A stretch of 64,000 nt of DNA from Diplonema japonicum (lineage: Eukaryota > Euglenozoa > Diplonemea > Diplonemida > Diplonemidae): positions 62,001-126,000 of the forward strand of contig OZ025657.1 in the NCBI GenBank assembly GCA_964019335.1, in the 5' to 3' direction. Of this stretch, positions 56,473 through 64,000 are shown piece after piece (the first letter of the stretch is position 1; each line of letters starts with the position of its first letter). The notes below the pieces were generated by a model. The model ran no database searches and was not told the DNA's origin. It worked only from the letters and a program-made list of their open reading frames with translations. Both the position numbers and the translations under genes were made by a program.

Positions 56473-56530
56473 CCCTGTTCCTGAAAGTGAAGAGTAAAAA
56501 GCAATACAGAGAAAAAGGTAAGGGGGTTTG

Positions 56531-57588
56531 TTATTTCTTGAGAGCGTCAATGAGCTGGTACTCACGAGGAGTGAGGTGGAGGTTGGGGGCCTCGAGATTT
56601 TGTTTAATGTGGTCGGGGTTGCGGCTGCGGGGGATGACAACCTGTCAAAAGGTGCAAAGGAAACAGTAGTAGATCATACCTGTCCGGAGTGAAGGGCCCA
56701 ACGGAGGATGACCACGCCTGGGGACACCCCGTGGTCATCAGCTATCTTAAGCACGTCGGGGTGAGTTAGGATGGGGTTCTTGTTGCCAGGCGAACGCATC
56801 ATGTGCTGTGTGCCGAGGGACGAGTACGCCTCGAACTGGATGTCGTGGTTTCTGCAGAACTCTTGTATTTGTTTGTTCGGCTGCAGCGGGTCCGAGTGCG
56901 TCTGCACCACCGATGGCTTTTCTCTCGCAAACTCCCACAGCTCCTTCAACTCCTTTACGCCAAAATTCGACACCCCTAGAAAGCGAATCTTCCCCTCTTC
57001 CTGCATGTTCTCCATCACTCGCCATGTGTCTTGCCATGTCCCTTCAGGGGCCGTGGGGCACAGCGACCCGAAGCAATGCGGGTAGTGTATTAACAGCAAG
57101 TCTAGATAAGGTGAACCAAGGTCTTTTAACGATTGGTTAATCGCTGCTGTTGAAGCCCGGGTGCCAAGGTTCTTAGGGTGTAGTTTGGTGGTGATCCACA
57201 AGGTGCTTCTGTCGGGTTTGGCCTCTCTGAGTGCCTCGCCAACAAGGTCCTCCCTGTACCATTCGCGGGCCATTGCGCTGTCGATGTGTGTGTAGCCTGC
57301 ATTAAGGGCATCGAGAACGGCTTGTTTTGTATTTCCTCCCAGACCAGCTGTGCCGAATCCGACTACTGGGAGGCCTTTTCCACGGTGGGGGCTTGGGAGT
57401 TGTATCTCTCCTGCGTCGGCCAAGTCGCCTTTTGCGGTGGCTTCTGCGTGCTTGTGTGATTCCGTTTCGATAATGGTAGCACCTTCTTCCTTCTTCTTCC
57501 CCCATCGCTGGTCGAAGCCCTGCATATAATAGACTTGCACCACCACGATGCAGCACACGATGGTTTGGAGGAGGCGGGTACTCTTCAT
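56531..57588 (-). CDS. Membrane-anchored or secreted aldo-keto reductase
   Basis: Exons 57588-56680 and 56641-56531, 339 residues, with a 38-nt intron (56642-56679). The catalytic tetrad is complete: Asp103 (HIDSA), Tyr111 (REWYRE), Lys135 (ITTKLHP) and His168 (LLIHYPH). The cofactor end VVIPRSRNPDHIKQNL appears only after splicing. The first 25 residues (MKSTRLLQTIVCCIVVVQVYY) are a signal anchor or signal peptide, unusual for an AKR, which is normally cytosolic. It reduces carbonyls with NADPH; the substrate is unknown. The stop is 58 nt from the start of the next gene. Confidence 0.92.
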
Positions 57589-57710
57589 TGTCGTGCCCAC
57601 CTTTAAGATGGAAAGTAAATATAAAGGGGTGTAGAATAAAAAATAAAAAGAATAAAATCAAAGACCTAAGTTGCACGTGTAACCGTGTAAGAAGCGGGAG
57701 GGGACTACCA

Positions 57711-57960
57711 TCATGACCTATGCTTTCGTACTTTCATCACTGCCTGCATTTGGGGCTGCATCCTTTCGTACATATGGCTCAGCCGCACGTAGTCCTTTGT
57801 TGTCTTATTCCACTGTTTTTGGAAATGGTGTACTGCGTGTGATGGGCTCGGCTTGCCTCCGCCTTCTAGGACCTTTGTTTGTTTGGCTGTTTGTTTGTTT
57901 GCATCACAATACCGGGATCGCACTAGCAGCCCCCATGTCTCTTTGCATAGTCAGCCCCAT
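57711..57960 (-). CDS. 69-residue protein of unknown function
   Basis: Exons 57960-57913 and 57872-57711 with a 40-nt intron (GTATTG...CAAAG). Splicing joins MGLTMQRDMGAASAIP to VLEGGGKPSPSH without breaking frame and provides the only ATG. The rest is a basic, Met-rich helix (HMYERMQPQMQAVMKVRKH). It has more coding-like composition than its flanks. No family recognised. The donor differs from the usual GTATG. Confidence 0.45.
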
Positions 57961-58479
57961 TTTTTCTTTCTTCCTGTTTTCTTTCTTTCTCTTTTCTTTT
58001 GGTTCTCAAATGGTGTGTTCCCCCCCCCCGTTCTATTCTCTTATCTCATATCCTATTTTGTTTTTCTTTGTGGTTGATCTTATATTCCCCGTACTTCTGA
58101 AATAATTTCTAATAAAAAGAGAAAAGAAGAAGAATAAAAATGAAGCCTCTAAATGGCCATAAAAGAAAAAAAAAAAAGCACACCCCACAAATCAAAAGCT
58201 ATGATTTGTCTTTATACCACATGCTACAGTTTCAGGGGGGGAAAAGGCGATATTTAAGGTTTAAATCCCACTTGAAGACGACCCCCCTGTGGTATGGTGT
58301 GTGGTCGGACCACAGATGCAGCACAGGGAGTGTGCCAAAACAAAAATAATAATAACATCCGCATGAGTAATGGAGAAGCGAAGACACAAGGGGACAAATA
58401 ACAATAAGGGGGGAAATCTAAAAAGACGAAAAGGTACAACTGTTTTAGTTTCTGTATAGGGGTTTGAAGAGTTCTACTA
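57961..58479. other. Intergenic, low complexity
   Basis: Pyrimidine-rich before 58140 and A-rich after. No supported gene. A short match to ACAGTTTC near 58228 is not enough to call a spliced-leader gene. Confidence 0.5.
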
Positions 58480-60469
58480 TCAGGGTGCCTCACTCATGAC
58501 AGGTGGCATCATCAAATTATGCCTGGCTCTGGGTGCAGTAATGCCCGAGAGAAAATCTTCCATTTCACGAATTTGCTTAAAGACAGTATCCACAGATGTA
58601 TTGGTCTGTGGAAGTTGCCGAGCTGAGCCAACCTTCGGGGAAGTAAGATCCCGTTTAGGGGCCGAAGCCCGGCGAGGAGTGGCCTGACCCACAGGCACAG
58701 GAACAACAACAGACGTAACCGGCTGAGGTACTTGCGACACTGAGACGCCTCTTGCACTGACCGCAGGAGAGCTGGAAGGCGTTCTGTTGTTTTGCTTTGT
58801 CAGGCAACCACTATACCTATTCCTCGCCCAGTCGTCGGCCATGGACAAATCTGCTGACCAGCCCGACTCGAAGCTCTGCAGCCCCCCTCGCTGTGTCTCT
58901 TTCAGCAGCTCCTTTAACCGCGATTCGTAACTGCATTTTTTTTTATGGTTAAGAGCAACACCACCCAACACACCTTAACTTTTTGGTCTCTTCCCTCAGC
59001 TTGTCCCTCAGCCTATCTCCAAGGTCCGGCTTCCTCACAGGGCTCGTCTCCAGTTCGTGTCTCGCAGGTTGGCTGTGCTGTATGCTGTACCTCTCACGGA
59101 GGTTCTGCTCGAGGTATGACAAGTTTTCCTGCTTTGGAACACTGACCTCGACGGGGCGGTGTTTGGTGTAGACAGACGGGGACATGAGGGGCCTCGGGGA
59201 CATGGATCGTCGGTGGGTGACAGTGGGTGTTGTGGCCATATGTGGTGAAGGCACGACACGTGCCGAAGCACGAATCTTTGCAAAGTGTGTGGTCGAGGTG
59301 GGGGCGGCGGTCGTCCAGATCTCTGCCGCCCGCATGGCGTGTTCGAGGTAGATCTCAGAAAGCGCGTGCAGCGCCTGCGCGTGACTTGCCAGCAAATGAG
59401 ACGAGCGCTTTTCATAATTCTGTGCTTCTGCTTGCTGCGTGCATGCAGCCTTCCACGTGCTCTGTACCGCCTTTGAGTTTTCCTCTGCTGCTGCTTCCCG
59501 CTCCGCAATTTCCGCATACTCAAAAAGAAGCCTCTCCCTGCTCGCTGCATAATCTGCTCTCTCCTTCTGCAATGCTTCATCCAAAGCCTTCACCTCCGCC
59601 TCCCTTTGGTCCATCTCCGCTTCCCTGCTGGCAAGCTCGATTTCCTTGTGCTGGATCCTGGACGCCTTTGCCTCCCATATCTCGCATTCGCTGACCCTTG
59701 CCTGAGTCTCCTTCAGATTCGCTTCGGCTTGCTTCTCCCGAGCAGCAAGGAGTTCCTCGGCCCGTTGCAGTTCTCTCCTCTCCATCAAGACCCGTCGTGT
59801 GACGTGCTGGTGTTCATCGTCAGTGATGTCGCCGCTGTGCAGCCTGGACTCGAGCGACTTTGCTTCAATCTCCGCGTCGAGCTTGTAGATCCGCTTCTTG
59901 CGGTCGTCGAGGAGGTTGCTGTGGTAGGTGACCTGCTCCTGCAGCTGGGAGAGTGTCGTGCGGAGCGTCTCTGTTTGGCCGTACATCTCTTCCTTCTGCT
60001 TGAGGGACTTGGCGGTACGCATGGCGTCGTCTGCCTGTGAGGAGGCTATCTTCTGCCACATGCGTGCCGAGACATCGAGCCACATGGACCGCTTCGAGGC
60101 AAGAGAATCAGAGACGTAGATCTGGTTCATCATGATACACGCCTCATACTGCGCCTCGGCGCGTGACATGATGATGTCGTGTTCGCGAGTGTCGAACGAG
60201 CTAGTGTGCGGCATGAGTGGCGGGCCCATCGCACGGAGCTCCAGTGGCGTCAGCGGGGTCTTCTCTTCTGCAAATGAGTCGTTCTTAACATTCATCATCT
60301 GCAGTTCATCCCATAGCGGCGGCGTCACTGGGGGGCAGTTCCCTCTGACCGAATCGGCACCAGCGGCCACAGGCGTATCACCGTCACCGCCTTCGCTGCC
60401 ATCTGGGTTCAGTGGCGGAGTCTTGTCAATGACAGGGATGCTGTGGATCTCGGTGGGGGCGCTCACCAT
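58480..60469 (-). CDS. Long coiled-coil protein with S-P motifs
   Basis: Exons 60469-58974 and 58930-58480, 648 residues, with a 43-nt intron (donor GTGTGT, acceptor ATGCAG). The start follows a CACTTCACAG acceptor. Residues about 110-400 are a long coiled coil (AEIEAKSLESRL, EAEMDQREAEVKALDE). The middle tail has HRRSMSPRPLMSPS, then a region of helices (LEQNLRERY). The spliced part adds SYESRLKELLKETQRGG and a disordered basic end. The overall plan is shared with the 54493-56472 protein. Confidence 0.8.
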
Positions 60470-61087
60470 GGTCCCCCGCGCCCTCCTGCTGTGAAGTGGT
60501 GAAGGTTCTTTAATTGAAGGGTAGAATAAAAGAATAATAGGATATTTGTAAATATAGACAGAAAAAAATGGTCTTCTGCACACTGCCCCGTCCTCTCGCC
60601 ATTCGAAGCTGCGTAGATAAACGCTCCGTTTGACCTGATAGTGGGACACGTGGCAAAAGAATTACCTAGAGAGAGGGAGATATACGTTCGAGAGGGATAG
60701 AACATATTCCGAGTTATCGGTTTAAAAAAAAAAAGGAACAAAATCGTGCGCCAGTCCAACTCTTGCTCCGCCGGAGAGGGCCGCAGTTAAAAAAGGGAAA
60801 GGCTTACTAGGGCCAGTCTTTTGTTCCAACTCATTCTTTCCCCTTCCTTCTTTGTGAGGCCACAAGGAGGAAGGAGAAAGAAGTTATGCACTAGCAAAGG
60901 TAACATAAGGAGAGGAAAAAGAAGAGGAAAGGGAAACTGTTGCTGTCCCAAATCATCTTTTGGTGGAGAATTAATAGTAAGTAGAAGAAAGAAGCCTTCC
61001 AAGGCGGTGTTAGACTTCTTCTCATTCATAGAATGAGGCAAACAGAAAAATTAGTAGCGACGTCCCTCCTGCTTTTCTTTCCTATCA
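60470..61087. other. Intergenic upstream of the coiled-coil gene
   Basis: No gene seen on either strand. AT-rich, with the 3' UTR of the LVIVD gene and the acceptor region for the coiled-coil gene. Confidence 0.5.
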
Positions 61088-62791
61088 TTAGAAATGAGGG
61101 GTCTCGAAGCAGGTGCATCTGCGCCCTTGGGGCCCAGGGTGGATAGGGCCTGCCCCCCTGGGGCACATGGGCTTGTCCTCACACCCTGTTCTGTGGTCGT
61201 AATCGCACAGCTCCTCCTCCATGGAGCACCCCTCCTTGTCCTTCAGGGAACACTGCCTCCCGGAAGAGCGCACAAAGACCGCGAAGTGGAGGAGCTTTCT
61301 GGTGAGGTGTATCACGAAAGGGGGAGAGTCTGCCTCCACCTGCAGCTTGAAGATCACGGCGGGGTGGTGCGGGATGTAGGTTGGAGCCGCAGGGAATGTG
61401 GGGAGGTACCTGGGTCCGCAGCCCGAAGCCTCGAAGCCTGCATTCAGAAGCTCCTTCGGGAAGCCCCCGTTCAGAGCGGAGCTGCACGGGAGGCAGTTGT
61501 GGATGGTCACGTAGAAGGTGCACGGGTCGTCGTGGTGCGCGCTGTCCTCACCACGCGGGCATGTCAGCCTCAGCTTCATCCCCTCCATCCCGAACCCTCC
61601 CATGTGCGCCGTCGACTTCTCCAGCCACTTCGGGATCCGCACCCACCGCTGCTCGTTCACCTCGTCCCCAACCCACACCCCCATCGGGCCTTCCATCCCC
61701 TCTCTTTCTACCTCCTTTATTGTTATTACAGGGGTCGTCGCTCCCCCGATCAGCTCCACCATCCCCTTGTTCTTCGGGACGTTTTCGAACAAGATGTCGT
61801 AGATGTTCAGCCCGCTGGCCTCGTCCCCACTCCCGAAGATGTAACCCCCATCAGCAACAATGACGAGGAGGAAGCCGGAGGTATCTTGCCCGAGAAGCTT
61901 GATGGTGTTCGGGGTCGGCTCGTTCACTACGATGAGGCCCTGGTCCTTGCAGGCAAGGTACAGCTTCGAGTTGTAGAGCTGGATCGACGTGCAGCGCGCC
62001 TGGCCAGCCAGAGGGGAAGGCAGGGTCAGGGCCACCAGCATCCCCGTTCCCGCGTCGAATTTCACGAGAGCCCCCATGTGGCTGTCCGTCACCCCGTAGA
62101 TGTGGCCCTTCCAGTAGATCCCCTGGAACACGGTAAAGCTACCGATGTCGAAGTGGGGGAAGCTGCGCTCCACCTCAGGCGTCGCGGGGTCCGACACGTC
62201 GATCACAACGATGCTGTGCCGAGACATCGTGGCGTACACCTTCCCGTTGAACCACACAGAGCTCGTGTGCGTGTCCATCCCGGGGATCTTCAAGTGCCCC
62301 ACCTCCATCAGCGTGCTCTTCCTCAACACGATGAACCAAGTTACAGGGTCAAAAAACCCCCCATCCTCGTGGCAGGTCAGGTAAATGTGGTCGGGCGACT
62401 GCTCCAGGAACCTCCCCCCGCGGGTCTTCGTGCAGCCCCTAGGGTAGTTGTAGGTCTTCACGAGAACAGGTGCTTTGGGGTCACTGAGGTCGTAAGACCT
62501 GATCTTCGTCGAGAAGGCGATGTACAGCATCCCCTTTCCGTCCGTCAGAAGACTCCTCCCGTCCAGCGGGTCCATCCTCCCCACCTCTTGAGGGTCTGCT
62601 TTGTCGCTCACCCTGTGGATGTGAACCTTGTCCTCATCCTTCAGCAGATAAGTGTAGTCCCCCTCCTTCGCCATGTCGTACACGTTCCCAGGGACAGCGA
62701 GGGAGGCGATCAGCTTAATCTCATCAGAGCCCAGGTGAGAGGCCACGGCACAGCCGAGCACCGCAACAAGCAGCAGAACTGGTTTCGTCAT
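61088..62791 (-). CDS. Secreted LVIVD-type beta-propeller protein with Cys-rich tail
   Basis: 567 residues from ATG 62791, which begins a clear signal peptide (MTKPVLLLVAVLGCAVA). Blades of about 45 residues carry the LVIVD pattern: KVHIHRVSDKADPQEVGRM, KIRSYDLSDPKAPVLV, SIVVIDVSDPATPEV, GLIVVNEPTPN. They cover about residues 30-330. The last 200 residues are a different domain rich in Cys (CTFYVTIHNCLPC, CSLKDKEGCSMEEELC) and probably disulphide-bonded. LVIVD propellers are found in secreted bacterial and protist surface proteins; a binding or adhesion role is inference. GC content is higher than in neighbouring genes. No intron was needed. Confidence 0.85.
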   Translation of the reverse strand: MTKPVLLLVAVLGCAVASHLGSDEIKLIASLAVPGNVYDMAKEGDYTYLLKDEDKVHIHRVSDKADPQEVGRMDPLDGRSLLTDGKGMLYIAFSTKIRSYDLSDPKAPVLVKTYNYPRGCTKTRGGRFLEQSPDHIYLTCHEDGGFFDPVTWFIVLRKSTLMEVGHLKIPGMDTHTSSVWFNGKVYATMSRHSIVVIDVSDPATPEVERSFPHFDIGSFTVFQGIYWKGHIYGVTDSHMGALVKFDAGTGMLVALTLPSPLAGQARCTSIQLYNSKLYLACKDQGLIVVNEPTPNTIKLLGQDTSGFLLVIVADGGYIFGSGDEASGLNIYDILFENVPKNKGMVELIGGATTPVITIKEVEREGMEGPMGVWVGDEVNEQRWVRIPKWLEKSTAHMGGFGMEGMKLRLTCPRGEDSAHHDDPCTFYVTIHNCLPCSSALNGGFPKELLNAGFEASGCGPRYLPTFPAAPTYIPHHPAVIFKLQVEADSPPFVIHLTRKLLHFAVFVRSSGRQCSLKDKEGCSMEEELCDYDHRTGCEDKPMCPRGAGPIHPGPQGRRCTCFETPHF

Positions 62792-63299
62792 GGCGGTGTA
62801 ATAGAGAATACTCTCAAACCTGGAGACACTTATGACTTCAGTTGGCATTGTGAAAGTAATTCTTTTAAAATAAAGGGGAACTAGATACGAAGAAATAACA
62901 GGAGGGAAGTGACAAGTTCAAGTTGTCGCATTATTTTTACGGTTCATCGCATTCATAGGGCGTTCGGAAGTTAGAAGGCAAATGTGCACACGAATCCTTG
63001 TTGCTATTTGGGGAAATAAGCAAGACAATCGTATTTGTGTTCGAAATTCTTTCTTTTCTTGTTCTCATCCCCGCCTCATCTTCCTTTTGTGGACCCTCTT
63101 CCCATTTTATTTTTCTTGCGTCTCACCGTTCCGTTGCAGCTTCCTTCCGTTGACTATCATCACGGGAAACTCAGGAATGTAAGAAACAAGCAAAAAATAA
63201 AAACGGATGCAGATTAGAAATAAGTCTGTACGCGTATGGGTCCTTTCAAAGAAAAGGTGGAAGAAAAGTAACAATGAGAGGGGGAGGGCTCAGGACAGC
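62792..63299. other. Intergenic
   Basis: No gene seen. It contains the dioxygenase 3' UTR and the LVIVD acceptor region (TGTCTCCAG near 62821). Confidence 0.5.
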
Positions 63300-64000
63300 T
63301 CAAAACGAGTAGCACCGTGTTCGAAAATCGAACAATTCCTCGTCGATCTCGACCTTGCCCTGCTGCTTGCAGGAGGAGAGACCAACCGAGACAAGGAGGG
63401 GGACAAAATGATCAGCGCTGCCAGGGTGGGCAGAGAAAAAGTGAGGAGCTCGTCTGTAATTGAGAAGCATCTCCTCCCTGCGGTGGGGATCAGGTGTCGT
63501 CACTGCCTCATTCACCCACGCCCGGAACTCATCCTGCTGCGTGACTGTCATACTCCCGTGAATGTCAGACCCAGAAGCTATCAGGAGCGCGTTGTGTTGC
63601 TCAACAAGAGGTGCCAAGGCTTTTCCTAACCGCAGATGAAACTCTGCGTCCTGCTTGCCGTTCAGAGAAATCGCCAGCACAGGAATGTCCGCCTTCGGGA
63701 ACATTAACATCAAAGGTATGAAGACCCCATGGTCCAGCCCACGCTTGTCGTCATGAAGCACTTTGATGTTGTGCTTGGCAAGCAGCGGGACAGCTTGCTT
63801 CGCCACCTCAGGAGCCCCCGGTGCTGGGTACTCGTACTCATAAGCCTCCTTGGGGAACCCACCGTAGTCGAACAGGAGCTTGTGGGATTTCGCGCTGCTG
63901 ATGTACACTGTGTCCCGTTCCTGACACTCCCAGTGAGCCGTCACCACCACCAGAAGCTTCGGGTGGGTGGTTACGCACAGTTTTTGAAGCTTTTTCGTGT
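63300..64000 (-). CDS. LigB-type extradiol dioxygenase (4,5-DOPA dioxygenase-like), 5' end cut by window edge
   Basis: About 233 codons are visible, open to the right edge, so the N-terminus (about 30-40 residues) lies outside. Family motifs appear in order: HPKLLVVVTAHWE, LFDYGGFP, YEYPAPGAPEVA, RGLDHGVFIPL, MFPKADIPVLAISL and SGSDIHG. The His residues in TAHWE and GLDHG are among the conserved metal-site and catalytic positions of class III extradiol dioxygenases, which open catechol rings with Fe(II). Related eukaryotic enzymes act on DOPA in betalain and other pathways; the substrate here is unknown. The end CYSF and TGA at 63300 are clear. Confidence 0.9.
   Translation of the reverse strand, partial: TKKLQKLCVTTHPKLLVVVTAHWECQERDTVYISSAKSHKLLFDYGGFPKEAYEYEYPAPGAPEVAKQAVPLLAKHNIKVLHDDKRGLDHGVFIPLMLMFPKADIPVLAISLNGKQDAEFHLRLGKALAPLVEQHNALLIASGSDIHGSMTVTQQDEFRAWVNEAVTTPDPHRREEMLLNYRRAPHFFSAHPGSADHFVPLLVSVGLSSCKQQGKVEIDEELFDFRTRCYSF

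Noticed and set aside
58200-58250. Possible spliced-leader RNA gene
   Set aside because: Only a short word resembling part of a diplonemid leader, with no donor and Sm-site arrangement that I could see.
61094-62884. 596-codon plus-strand ORF
   Set aside because: Mirror of the GC-rich LVIVD gene. The minus product has a signal peptide and propeller motifs; the plus product is Arg/His/Pro noise.

Overview
This 64 kb window looks like nuclear DNA of a diplonemid, a free-living euglenozoan related to kinetoplastids. Three signs support this. Two class I aldolases of kinetoplastid type carry an N-terminal PTS2 (glycosome) signal. About 30 protein genes all lie on the minus strand, with as little as 10-15 nt between them and a pyrimidine-AG site just before most start codons, as expected for polycistronic transcription with spliced-leader trans-splicing. 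Coding regions are broken by very short GT-AG introns. I inferred 33 introns by frame continuity; their median is 36 nt, eight are exactly 32 nt, and only one exceeds 80 nt. Many single ORFs here are therefore only exons, and the gene models below are joined across inferred introns.

Layout in coordinate order (transcription runs right to left). 1-15 kb: an LRR plus WD40 protein close to DAW1/ODA16 (cut by the window edge), a large ankyrin protein, the Paf1-complex subunit CTR9, an S/P-rich protein, a MARCH-type E3 ligase and an EF-hand protein. 15-25 kb: FAM91 (a Golgi vesicle-tethering adaptor, assembled from two ORFs across a 461-nt intron), a Rheb-like GTPase whose CaaX box appears only after splicing, an AT-rich gene-poor stretch with inverted-repeat elements, a small acylated coiled-coil protein and an amino-acid transporter. 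25-45 kb: a PDZ protein, a 1636-residue degenerate myosin, aldolase copy 1, a two-pass membrane protein with a Cys-rich loop, a GH6 cellulase, a coiled-coil/proline protein, a triple CCHH (PBZ-like) finger protein, a basic protein, a SIZ/PIAS SUMO ligase, a possible broken element and aldolase copy 2. 45-64 kb: a small soluble protein, a four-pass membrane protein, coiled-coil proteins, a four-domain voltage-gated cation channel with an E-D-E-D filter, a probable organellar membrane protein, an anchored aldo-keto reductase, a 69-residue protein, a secreted LVIVD beta-propeller and a LigB-type extradiol dioxygenase (cut by the window edge).

The genes do not form one pathway, as is usual for euglenozoan gene arrays. 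Loose themes are signalling and trafficking (Rheb, FAM91, amino-acid permease), flagellum or cytoskeleton (DAW1-like, channel, pseudo-myosin, coiled-coil proteins), nuclear regulation (CTR9, SUMO ligase, PBZ-like fingers) and carbon use (GH6, aldolase). The most novel item is the myosin-fold protein at 26702-31747. It keeps the outline of a motor head, but the P-loop, switch I and switch II are all lost, and a block of KYG-type repeats sits inside the motor. I found no convincing plus-strand gene, tRNA, rRNA or CRISPR array.
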